Source: Intestinibacillus sp964580155
GTDB taxonomy: Bacteria > Bacillota > Clostridia > Oscillospirales > Butyricicoccaceae
Direction of reading: 5' to 3'
Assembly (NCBI GenBank): GCA_964580155.1
Contig: CAZOJP010000001.1
Span: forward strand, 26,908 to 90,907
Length of the DNA stretch: 64,000 nt
Position 1 is the first letter of the stretch. Each line of letters starts with the position of its first letter. Under the pieces are notes generated by a model, which saw nothing but the letters and a program-made list of their open reading frames with translations, did no database searches and was not told the origin of the DNA. Of the stretch, positions 25,566-33,290 are shown one piece after another. Position numbers and translations under genes: made by a program.

Positions 25566-26951
25566 ATGGTGCTGACGTATGAAGAGTTTCAGCGTTTCGA
25601 GCCTTCGCGGCCGACCTATGCGCTGTTCGGCTGGCCGCTTGGTCACACGATGAGCCCTGAGCTGCACGCTGCGCTATTCGCGACTGACCGCTGTGATGCG
25701 GCGTATATCGGGGTTGCAGTACCGCCCGAGCAGCTTGCCGATGCGCTCGCGCTCGCGGCGCAAAAACTGCGCGGTATCAATCTGACGATCCCCCATAAAA
25801 AGAACGTGATTCCTCTTTTGGATGAGATTGATGACGGCGCACACGATCTAAACTCTGTAAACACTGTTGCCTTTACAGGCGGAAAATCCAAAGGATATAA
25901 CACGGATATTTATGGTTTTTCCGCCACTTTAGCGCGCGACGGGGTTACACTTTCTGAAAAAAAAGTGCTGCTGCTGGGTTATGGCGGTGCAGCGGCAGTC
26001 ATGGGTTATCACTGCGCAAACGCAGGTGCTCAGGTGCTCATAACCGGCCGCAATGCAGGCAAAGCACAGGCGCTCGCCCGGGAGTTGCAAGCGGCGCTGC
26101 CGGATGCTGCCATCGAGGCCGTGCCCAAGCATCATATACCGAGCGACACTCAAATCGTCATCAACGGAACACCGCTCGGTATGTTTCCGAACGAGGACGA
26201 ATGCCCGCTGCGCTTTCTCCCCCGGCATACGGAGTACGTATTCGATGCCATCTATAACCCACCCATGACCTCAACCATTCGCTTGGCGCGCGGCCGACGC
26301 ATCAAGACGCGTGACGGCCTTTCCATGCTGGTTTTGCAGGCTGCTCAGGCGCAGACAATCTGGACGGGCCGCACCTTCACGACACAGTCGTGTGACAGCA
26401 TCCTCAAGCGGCTGTACGCGCAAATGGCGGTCAAGCGGCTGCATGACAAGTACGGCAAAGGGAATCTCGTGCTCTGCGGTTTCATGGGCTGCGGCAAAAC
26501 CACGGCGGGCCGTAAAATCGCACGACTGACCGGCTTGCAGTTTGTTGATGCAGACCACTATTTGGAGGAATGCGAGCAGCGCACCATCCCGGATATTTTC
26601 GCACAGGACGGCGAAGAGGCGTTTCGCGATTTGGAAAGCAAGTACATCGCACAGCTTGCGCAGCGGAACGGCGCGGTAATCTCACTTGGCGGCGGCGCGG
26701 TGCTGCGCGCGGAAAATGTCGCTGCGCTCAAGCAAAACGGATTGCTCATTCATCTGGATACACCGTTTCACCGCATCGTCAAGAACCTGTCCTATTCCTC
26801 ACATCGTCCGCTGCTTGATCAGGGCGATAAAATGGCACAAACACGCAAATTATATAACGCACGCAAATGTATATATCTCCGTGTCGCGGATCTGTCCGTG
26901 CGCACCGCTCGGTTGTCCGAGCTGATTGACCGCGTCATCCGGAGCATCTAA
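25566..26951 (+). CDS. Fused shikimate dehydrogenase-shikimate kinase
   Basis: One 461-residue chain carries two successive shikimate enzymes. Residues about 1-275 are AroE: FGWPLGHTMSPELH (Thr in place of the common Ser), the catalytic Lys in LTIPHKKNV, the Asp in GYNTDIYGFS, and the NADP loop LLGYGGAAAV. Residues about 298-461 are AroK: Walker A CGFMGCGKTTAGRK, DADHYLEE, the shikimate-binding GGGAV, and the lid arginine in HRPLL. A helical linker of about 25 residues joins them. Key residues of both halves are present, so both activities are expected. Last gene of the aro operon. Confidence 0.93.
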   Translation: MVLTYEEFQRFEPSRPTYALFGWPLGHTMSPELHAALFATDRCDAAYIGVAVPPEQLADALALAAQKLRGINLTIPHKKNVIPLLDEIDDGAHDLNSVNTVAFTGGKSKGYNTDIYGFSATLARDGVTLSEKKVLLLGYGGAAAVMGYHCANAGAQVLITGRNAGKAQALARELQAALPDAAIEAVPKHHIPSDTQIVINGTPLGMFPNEDECPLRFLPRHTEYVFDAIYNPPMTSTIRLARGRRIKTRDGLSMLVLQAAQAQTIWTGRTFTTQSCDSILKRLYAQMAVKRLHDKYGKGNLVLCGFMGCGKTTAGRKIARLTGLQFVDADHYLEECEQRTIPDIFAQDGEEAFRDLESKYIAQLAQRNGAVISLGGGAVLRAENVAALKQNGLLIHLDTPFHRIVKNLSYSSHRPLLDQGDKMAQTRKLYNARKCIYLRVADLSVRTARLSELIDRVIRSI

Positions 26952-26959
26952 CGCAGGTC

Positions 26960-26993
26960 GCGCTTGCGGCGTAAAACCCGCAAGCGTTTGACT
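26960..26993 (+). terminator. Weak terminator-like hairpin after the aro operon
   Basis: CGCTTGCGG and CCGCAAGCG form a 9-bp stem starting 9 nt after the stop, followed by TTTGACTTT rather than a pure T run. Partial readthrough into the surface-protein gene is possible. Confidence 0.5.
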
Positions 26994-27024
26994 TTCTGTG
27001 ATATTTAAGAGGGTATTTTCTATT

Positions 27025-30015
27025 ATGTCTTTTCTCAATCGCAAATTTCTTCGATTCACTGCAGGCTTTGTCACCGCGACCACCCTGCTATCGAGCGGCG
27101 CGCTCGCGGCGCTGGACTCCGCATTCTCCTACTCGTACCAGATCGCGGACAGCGCGACCTATACGCGCATAGAGGGAAAAAATGAAAGTGGACTTCAAAA
27201 AGCAAATTACATTGAATACAAACCGGGCGGCTCGGTTTCACCGATGGCGGTCTATGCCGGCGACACAATTTACGGCAGCAAGGCAACCATCACAAATGCC
27301 GCAAATTACTTAAAGCAAAAAGGGTACACCCCCATCGGCGGCACCAATGCAGACTTTTTCGTGATGGGCTCCGGTGTGCCGATCGGTATGGTCATCAACG
27401 ATGGTACGCTCGTCAGCTCGGATGCGTGGCAGTACGCCGTCGGCTTCATGGCGGACGGCTCTGCAATCATCGGACAGCCGAGTTCTTCGATGAAGATTGA
27501 CGGACCGAGCGGCGCTGTGTGGATCAGCTACTTCAACAAAACGCGCTCTACCGCAGGGATTTACCTGCTCGACAGCAATTATGATGACGAGACGCACATC
27601 TCGACCAGCGGGAAGAGCATCATTCTCGAACGTGTTGACGACACCCCCGTCAAGGTCGGCGGTCAGGTCAAGCTCAAGGTGATCGCGAAGGGTGCGGGCA
27701 ACGGCTCGACCACGATCACGCGCAATCAGATGGTTCTGACGATGGACGATGCGGTGCAGGCAACCTGGATTGACTACCCCATCGGAGAGGAAGTCACGCT
27801 GACCGTTTCCTCCCCCGACTCTCGCTGGAACAATGTCGCCTACGCGGTGGGCGGCAAGAATCTCGTTAAAAACGGCGTCACTTCTACAACGGGCATCGAC
27901 GGCGGTTCCTCCGTGCGCGCACGCACTGCGGTCGGCATCAAGGACGACGGCACAGTCGTGCTCTACGAAATTGACGGCAACCAATCCTCCTACAGCGCCG
28001 GTATGACGGCAGCGCAGCTCGGCAGCGAGCTAAAGAGCCTGGGCTGCAACAACGTGCTCTGCCTGGACGGCGGCGGCTCCTCCGCGATGACGGTGCGCAT
28101 TCCGGGCGAAGCCGATGCCAAGCTCATTTCCAGCCCGTCAGACGGCGCGCAGCGCTCCACCGCCAACTTCCTGTTTCTTGTCAACAAGGCGACGCCGGAC
28201 GGTATCGTGCGTCATGTACACTTCCGTCCGAGTCACTACTATATTCTCCCCGGTGCATCCACCTACTTTGCCGCATGGGGGTCGGATAGCACCTATGCCC
28301 CGGCGAAGCTGCCGGACGACATGACGTATGCCGCGTCCGCAGGTACGATTGATGCGTCCGGTCAGATTTTTACCGCACCGGATACCTCCGGCGTTGTCAC
28401 CCTATCGGGTACTTCTGCGGACGGTACGGTCTCAGGCAGCCACAAGCTGAGCGTCACGACCGCAGTCGACAGCATCAAGCTGCAAAGCGGCGGTCAGTCG
28501 GTTTCGTCCGTTTCGCTGCGCGGCGGTCAATCGATCAATATCGACGCGCTTGTTTATCACCAGCAAACACCAATGGCCGCGCGTGACGAGCTGCTCAGCT
28601 GGAGCGTCAGCGGCGACATCGGCACGGTTGACGGCAGCGGCGTGTTTGTTGCCAACGAAAAACCCGCGACCGGCAAGCTGACCTGTTCCTACGGCGCTGT
28701 CTCGTCCAGTCTCACGATTAACGTCGGCCTGTCCGATCCGCCGGCCTTAACGACGGTGCAGGATTTTGAATCCGCACAGCCGTTTGAAAGCGAGACCTTC
28801 GAGCTCACACGTGTAACGGACTATAATGCGATTGCCCGCGGCAAGGGTGCCCTCAGCGTTGCCTTGCCCGCGCAGACAACCGGAGAGCTTCTCGCAGGCC
28901 GCACGCTGACCGACGGCATGGGCTATCTGTCGCTCTATGCCAAGGGTACGGTGGCAGATGTCACGATCTCCGCGCTGTTTGAAAATGATGCGGGTGACAC
29001 GATTGTGACACCGCTATCCGGAAGCATGAGCACGGAAAGCTTTACACAGCTCACCTGCCCCCTGCCCCAGGATGCGACCGCATTGACCGGCTTTCTCGTT
29101 AAGAGCACAGATGCGGGCACGCTGTATCTCGATCACATTCTCCTGAGTAAGGAAGCTGTAAGCAACACCGATGCACCTGCGATTACCCTGACGCAAGCGC
29201 CCACGCAGGTATCTGCCGGTGCGACCGCTACGATTACCGCACGCATCGCTATGAATAACGGGCGGTATGTCTTGCGCCCTGAGAACGTGACAGCGACGGT
29301 GGACGGCATCAAGTCCTCCGCGGTTTACAGCACCTCCAGCGGAACGATTTCCGTTGTGACGGGCGCGCTCGGCCAGGGACTGCACCAGATTTCGATCGAA
29401 GCGATCGATGATGCGGGCAATCGCGCACGGAAAACAGTCTCTGTTACCGCAGGCGAAGCCGCCTCCTCCACGTTTGCGGACACAGCGACCCATTGGGCAA
29501 ACGGCTACATCAATTTTGCCGCAAACAAGGGACTGCTGAAGGGCGAAACCGCAAACGACGTGACGAACTTCAACCCCGCTCGCAATCTGCGCCGCAGTGA
29601 GTTTGCGGTGATTATGGCACGTTATCTGGATTTGAACCCTCTTGAGGGTGAGACGCTCCCCTTTGCCGATGCTGCGTTGATTCCCGATTGGGCGGATAGC
29701 GCCGTGCAGGCATGCTATCAGGCCGGCATCATGGGCGGACAGCTCGATACTGCGAGCGGCAAGACTTACTTCAATCCGAATGCCAACATCACCCGCGCCG
29801 AGGTCATGACCGTCATGTCGCGTGTCCTGCCGCGCGGCTATGTCGCCGCCGCTGCTTCGTTCACGGATGAAGCCTCCATTCCGAGTTGGGCGGCTTTGCA
29901 TGTGCGTTATACCGTCGCTGCCGGACTCATCTCCGGCTATGAAGACGGCAGCATCCGCGCCGGCGGCAATATCACCCGTGCAGAGATTGCAAAGGTTTTT
30001 AGCACCCTGTACTAA
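27025..30015 (+). CDS. Secreted phosphodiester glycosidase-family protein with SLH anchor
   Basis: Large surface protein (996 residues) with a signal peptide (RFTAGFVTATTLLSSGALA). An NAGPA-type phosphodiester glycosidase domain spans about 75-400, marked by GGTNADFFVMGSGVPIGMVI and NVLCLDGGGSSAMTV. Ig-like/Big-type strands and a carbohydrate-binding-like region follow, about 400-800. Three SLH repeats close the protein from about 820 (FADTATHWANGYINFA, PFADAALIPDWADSAV, SFTDEASIPSWAALHV), each with a TRAE- or RRSE-type element; SLH domains bind pyruvylated wall polymer. ATG 27025 lies 11 nt after AAGAGGG; a GTG at 26998 lacks a site. The substrate is unknown. Confidence 0.9.
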   Translation: MSFLNRKFLRFTAGFVTATTLLSSGALAALDSAFSYSYQIADSATYTRIEGKNESGLQKANYIEYKPGGSVSPMAVYAGDTIYGSKATITNAANYLKQKGYTPIGGTNADFFVMGSGVPIGMVINDGTLVSSDAWQYAVGFMADGSAIIGQPSSSMKIDGPSGAVWISYFNKTRSTAGIYLLDSNYDDETHISTSGKSIILERVDDTPVKVGGQVKLKVIAKGAGNGSTTITRNQMVLTMDDAVQATWIDYPIGEEVTLTVSSPDSRWNNVAYAVGGKNLVKNGVTSTTGIDGGSSVRARTAVGIKDDGTVVLYEIDGNQSSYSAGMTAAQLGSELKSLGCNNVLCLDGGGSSAMTVRIPGEADAKLISSPSDGAQRSTANFLFLVNKATPDGIVRHVHFRPSHYYILPGASTYFAAWGSDSTYAPAKLPDDMTYAASAGTIDASGQIFTAPDTSGVVTLSGTSADGTVSGSHKLSVTTAVDSIKLQSGGQSVSSVSLRGGQSINIDALVYHQQTPMAARDELLSWSVSGDIGTVDGSGVFVANEKPATGKLTCSYGAVSSSLTINVGLSDPPALTTVQDFESAQPFESETFELTRVTDYNAIARGKGALSVALPAQTTGELLAGRTLTDGMGYLSLYAKGTVADVTISALFENDAGDTIVTPLSGSMSTESFTQLTCPLPQDATALTGFLVKSTDAGTLYLDHILLSKEAVSNTDAPAITLTQAPTQVSAGATATITARIAMNNGRYVLRPENVTATVDGIKSSAVYSTSSGTISVVTGALGQGLHQISIEAIDDAGNRARKTVSVTAGEAASSTFADTATHWANGYINFAANKGLLKGETANDVTNFNPARNLRRSEFAVIMARYLDLNPLEGETLPFADAALIPDWADSAVQACYQAGIMGGQLDTASGKTYFNPNANITRAEVMTVMSRVLPRGYVAAAASFTDEASIPSWAALHVRYTVAAGLISGYEDGSIRAGGNITRAEIAKVFSTLY

Positions 30016-30030
30016 ATCAAAGCGTCATGG

Positions 30031-30067
30031 CAAAAGGCCGGGCACCCATAGAGCGCTCGGCCTTTTG
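30031..30067 (+). terminator. Terminator of the SLH-protein gene
   Basis: CAAAAGGCCGGGC pairs with GCTCGGCCTTTTG around a short loop. The 3' arm ends in TTTTG, 15 nt after the stop. Confidence 0.8.
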
Positions 30068-30158
30068 TCTTGCAGCAAATTATCGATGATGCCCTGCACT
30101 TTCGGCATGCGCTTTTTGCAACTTTCACAAATACGCTGTGCTTTTTCGCAGAAAATGT

Positions 30159-30187
30159 TTGACAAGCTGTAAATGCTGTGGTATCAT
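30159..30187 (+). promoter_or_regulatory. Sigma-A promoter of the 99-aa gene
   Basis: TTGACA, 17 nt, TATCAT. The -35 is followed by AGCT and the -10 is embedded in GGTATCATG, as in the glpK promoter. Confidence 0.75.
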
Positions 30188-30247
30188 GTTACCGTAATGT
30201 AACTTTTGAATGTAACTATTCTGTAATCATATACACCGAACTGTAAC
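30188..30247. repeat. Cluster of TGTAAC motifs in the leader of the 99-aa gene
   Basis: GTTAC at 30188, then TGTAAC at 30198, 30211 and 30242 and TGTAAT at 30222. The first two form a dyad (GTTAC, 5 nt, GTAAC). They start right after the -10 box, where a repressor would act. Binding protein unknown. Confidence 0.45.
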
Positions 30248-30267
30248 GAAACCAAAGGAGATGTCTT

Positions 30268-30567
30268 ATGACAAACACAATCGAAAAAAGCGAAATGCTT
30301 TTGTATAAAGGCCGCCCTCTCATGCGCAAGGATAACATCATCTACTACGGCAGCATGAGCGACCGCTATATCATCATGATGCAGATTCTTGAGACCCAGA
30401 TGGTCAAGGATCTTCCGGTCGCCACACGCGTTGCTGTACAGCTCCAGCAAACCTCTCCGAATGTACGTCCCAAAGACCGCATCGTAAAAAAGACTGAAAA
30501 GAACGGTCTGTGGAACGCGATGGACATCGCATCCATCTGGCTGGCTCGCGCACTTTCTGTAAAATGA
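30268..30567 (+). CDS. Small conserved protein of unknown function (99 aa)
   Basis: I do not recognise a named domain. The product is soluble, with a basic C-terminal half and a compact N-terminal part containing LYKGRPLMRKDNIIYYGSM. The phrase YKGRPL-(about 5)-NIIYYG looks like a conserved core I associate with small hypothetical proteins of clostridia. A strong AAAGGAG site lies 8 nt before the ATG, and a consensus-like promoter with a TGTAAC motif cluster precedes it, so it is clearly expressed. It is followed after 62 nt by the NlpC/P60 hydrolase, probably on the same transcript. Confidence 0.8.
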   Translation: MTNTIEKSEMLLYKGRPLMRKDNIIYYGSMSDRYIIMMQILETQMVKDLPVATRVAVQLQQTSPNVRPKDRIVKKTEKNGLWNAMDIASIWLARALSVK

Positions 30568-30629
30568 TTTTTAGACAGAACAACGATGGTTTAGAAAAAA
30601 ATTTGACGAAACGTGGAGGAATGGTTCTC

Positions 30630-31517
30630 ATGCACTCGCCGAAAAAAGTAATTCGTATCGTATGTACCGCTGCACTTGCAGCCTCTCTTACGAGCACCGG
30701 CGCCTTCGGTCTATATGCGGCGCAAACGACCGGGGCCAGCGTTAACCTTCGCACGACTGCAGGCGGCGCGGTTATGACCTGCCTGCCCCAGAACGCGAAG
30801 CTTGCAGTCATCGATAATTCCGGTGATTGGTACAAGGTTGCGGCATATGGCATGACAGGCTATGTCAGCGGTCAATACGTTCAGGGCATCCCTGATTGCG
30901 ACTTCACGCTGGGCACCGCTACGGTCACCTGTGACACCACCGTAAACGTACGCTCCCTTCCGAGCACAGACGGCGATGTGCTGGCCAGCGTCTCCAACGG
31001 CGGCGTTGTCTGGGTGGTTGGCGTGGAAAAAGACTGGTATAAGGTCACCGTCGGCGACGTGACCGGTTACATGGCTGCCCCGTATGTGTACATAAATAGC
31101 CGTATGACGAACAGCACTTCGCGCGGCGATTCTTCCGAAGCCTCTGCTCTGCGTAGCAAAGTATTGAGTTTTGCCGCAAAATACCTAGGTACACCCTATG
31201 TCTATGGCGGCAGCTCTCCAAGCGGCTTTGACTGCTCCGGTTTTACCTCCTACGTCTATCGCAACACCGTGCGCTCAATCCCGCGCACAGCAACTTCCCA
31301 GCGCAATGCGTTGACCTCGGTCTCCATGTCTGAGCTGCAGCCCGCTGATCTCGTATTCTTTGGTTCCGGCGGAGCAATCAGCCATGTAGGTATTTATGTC
31401 GGGGATGGAAAGTTCATCCACTCCCCCCACACAGGTTCCTCTATCAAGTATGATACTCTGTGGAGCGGCAACTATAACCGCCGTTTTGTAAGCGGTGGAC
31501 GCGTTATTTTTGATTGA
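30630..31517 (+). CDS. Secreted SH3-NlpC/P60 cell-wall endopeptidase
   Basis: Peptidoglycan hydrolase of the NlpC/P60 class, cleaving stem peptides outside the cell. It has a signal peptide (HSPKKVIRIVCTAALAASLTS), two bacterial SH3 domains (about 30-90 with ASVNLRTTAGG, and 95-150 with TVNVRSLPSTDGDV), a short Ser/Thr linker, and the catalytic domain from about 170. The catalytic Cys is in GFDCSGFTSYVY, the His in SHVGIYVGDGKFIH, and the third polar residue in HSPHTG. Start chosen at ATG 30630, 10 nt after GGAGG; ATG 30621 abuts the site. It ends in a clear terminator. Confidence 0.93.
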   Translation: MHSPKKVIRIVCTAALAASLTSTGAFGLYAAQTTGASVNLRTTAGGAVMTCLPQNAKLAVIDNSGDWYKVAAYGMTGYVSGQYVQGIPDCDFTLGTATVTCDTTVNVRSLPSTDGDVLASVSNGGVVWVVGVEKDWYKVTVGDVTGYMAAPYVYINSRMTNSTSRGDSSEASALRSKVLSFAAKYLGTPYVYGGSSPSGFDCSGFTSYVYRNTVRSIPRTATSQRNALTSVSMSELQPADLVFFGSGGAISHVGIYVGDGKFIHSPHTGSSIKYDTLWSGNYNRRFVSGGRVIFD

Positions 31518-31523
31518 ATTTTC

Positions 31524-31555
31524 CGACGGACAGCACTTCGCTGTCCGTCGTTTTT
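31524..31555 (+). terminator. Terminator of the NlpC/P60 gene
   Basis: An 11-bp perfect stem (CGACGGACAGC / GCTGTCCGTCG), a 5-nt loop and TTTTT, 7 nt after the stop. Confidence 0.92.
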
Positions 31556-32114
31556 ATGTGCGTAGCTGAATTCCGCCGTCAAGCAGCTGTATCTGCGTAT
31601 AAGAATCTGCCGCCTGATGCAGCATCTCGTTGACTGTTTCGTTGAGTATGCTCAGCCATTCCGGTGGAATATGGCCGACGGGCACTGCAACATCGCCAAG
31701 CTTTAGTTCGCTGGGTGTCAACCGAAGTGCTGCATCGTCGCACAGCGCCGTAAACTGTATCGATAAGGCGATTTTCTCAGGCATCCATAGCAGAACTGCA
31801 TGCGGCACCCCCAGCTGCATCAGTACCTGTTTGCGCAGCATCCCCTTTGCAGTTATAATCCCTTCTTTTTGCAGCACAATATCTATTTCTTGAAGCGGCA
31901 CTTCCGCAGGCAGCTTTTCCGAAAGATATTTGACAACGTCTTGCTCGGATAGATAAATCATGTCTTTCTTTTGCTCCTGAGACGAAATCTGTCCCTTATA
32001 TGGTGTGTGCGCCGGCAACGGCTGATATAGCAGCATGCGCCCGATCAGCACAAGGCTGATCAGCACGCACACGCCCAGAATCAAAGTATATCCGAAGTTT
32101 TTTTCGTGATCCAT
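31554..32114 (-). CDS. Membrane-anchored protein of unknown function (186 aa)
   Basis: Not recognised with confidence. There is one N-terminal transmembrane helix (about 9-29, YTLILGVCVLISLVLIGRML) and a periplasmic-side domain of about 140 residues. The strand pattern VPLQEIDIVLQKEGIITAKGML and the C-terminal QIQLLDGGIQL recall YpmS-like (DUF2140) proteins, but this is only a resemblance. The ATG has GGGGGAG 5 nt upstream. It is convergent with the NlpC/P60 gene; its stop falls next to that gene's terminator. Confidence 0.75.
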   Translation of the reverse strand: MDHEKNFGYTLILGVCVLISLVLIGRMLLYQPLPAHTPYKGQISSQEQKKDMIYLSEQDVVKYLSEKLPAEVPLQEIDIVLQKEGIITAKGMLRKQVLMQLGVPHAVLLWMPEKIALSIQFTALCDDAALRLTPSELKLGDVAVPVGHIPPEWLSILNETVNEMLHQAADSYTQIQLLDGGIQLRT

Positions 32115-32249
32115 AGGTCTCCCCCTCCCTCTTCCCTATTAGCTTATGCGGACGGGCTGTGATTTAGACCCATGTCAGGAACCTCTTGCAGATCAATGCA
32201 TAATCTGTTAATGAAGTTATCCTTCAAATACTATATGGAGGTAGTATAC

Positions 32250-33152
32250 ATGGCTGAAAGAATCACCCCAGGCCCGGTCAGCGGAAATGCTTGTATTCGG
32301 GAGGCGGTTTGTGTTCATACGACGAAAGTCTATGACTCTTGCAAGAGTAAAGAGTGCATCCGCGATCTGCGCGTTTACCTCACTGCTGAATCTCAGGAAT
32401 TTATTGATCGCGGTGCCGTTACGGTAAGACCGCGGCAGGCAGAGCTGCTTTGCGTGTGCATTGACGTGGAACAGGTACAGTTTAACCGCGGATTTTATTC
32501 CGTTGACGTTCGTTTCTTCTATCGCATCACGGTAGAGGCGAGCTGCCCCGTTGGCCGCCCGCAGATTATTGAAGGCCTTGCAGTCGCCGACAAGCGCGTC
32601 ATTCTGTTCGGCAGCGAAGGCGGAGCACGTATTTTCTCCTCAAGCTATGTCAGCGGTCGTCCGGACATCCAGCTGCATCAGCGCAGCAACAAGCCCAAGG
32701 CGGTTGTCGAAGTTGTCGATCCCGTCATTTTAGACGCGAAAATCGTCGAATCTCGCTGCAAATGCGGCTGCTGCTGCGATCTCTCGGAAGTGCCGAACTG
32801 CATTTGCGATCTGTTTGGCGCGGACATTATTTTAGGCGATGATATGCGCCGTCTGTACGTCACGATCGGCCAGTTCTGCATCATCCGCCTCGAGCGCGAT
32901 ATTCAGCTCCTGATGCCTGCGTATGACATCTGCCTGCCGGAGCGCGATTGCTCCGCAAGCGGCGGCGGCGAACAACAGGATCCCTGCGATGTGTTTGATC
33001 AATTCAAATTCCCGATTGATGAGTTCTTCCCGCCCTGCCCAGACCAACGCCCCGGCGGCGGGTGCAACTGCGGATGTGATTTCCTTTGCGGATCTGCACC
33101 GGAACCTCGCGGCGCGGAGCAAGGTGCAGGCTGCTGCCGCAAGCCTCGCTAA
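32250..33152 (+). CDS. Cysteine-rich conserved clostridial protein of unknown function (300 aa)
   Basis: Function unknown. The product lacks a signal peptide. It starts MAERITPGPVSGNACIREAV, has a central beta-rich domain (VCIDVEQVQFNRGFYSVDVR, KRVILFGSEGGARIFSS), and three cysteine clusters: SRCKCGCCCDL near 170, CICDLFGAD, and CNCGCDFLCG near the C terminus, ending GCCRKPR. I recall close relatives as conserved hypotheticals in many spore-forming clostridia; the cysteine density would suit a cross-linked coat or exosporium protein, which is inference. ATG 32250 lies 8 nt after GGAGG. It is a single gene with its own terminator. Confidence 0.85.
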   Translation: MAERITPGPVSGNACIREAVCVHTTKVYDSCKSKECIRDLRVYLTAESQEFIDRGAVTVRPRQAELLCVCIDVEQVQFNRGFYSVDVRFFYRITVEASCPVGRPQIIEGLAVADKRVILFGSEGGARIFSSSYVSGRPDIQLHQRSNKPKAVVEVVDPVILDAKIVESRCKCGCCCDLSEVPNCICDLFGADIILGDDMRRLYVTIGQFCIIRLERDIQLLMPAYDICLPERDCSASGGGEQQDPCDVFDQFKFPIDEFFPPCPDQRPGGGCNCGCDFLCGSAPEPRGAEQGAGCCRKPR

Positions 33153-33221
33153 CGCAGCGTTCGCCTAACCCGGCACGATTGTTCCCCAAATCATAATATT
33201 CCAAAGGCAATTAAAATATAT

Positions 33222-33251
33222 CGGCAGGCAGCGCAAATGCGCTGCCTGCCG
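33222..33251. terminator. Bidirectional terminator after the cysteine-rich gene
   Basis: A 13-bp perfect stem (CGGCAGGCAGCGC / GCGCTGCCTGCCG) with a tiny loop, followed by ATTGATTTTTAT on the plus strand and A/T-rich on the other. It can serve the convergent permease gene too. Confidence 0.85.
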
Positions 33252-33290
33252 ATTGATTTTTATACAGTTTTTTCTGAATCCATCCATATT

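Noticed and set aside
32205..32245. Possible sporulation (sigma-K-like, CATAATCTG) promoter of the cysteine-rich gene
   Set aside because: Only a partial -10 match and no convincing -35; the site is A/T-rich enough to give this by chance.
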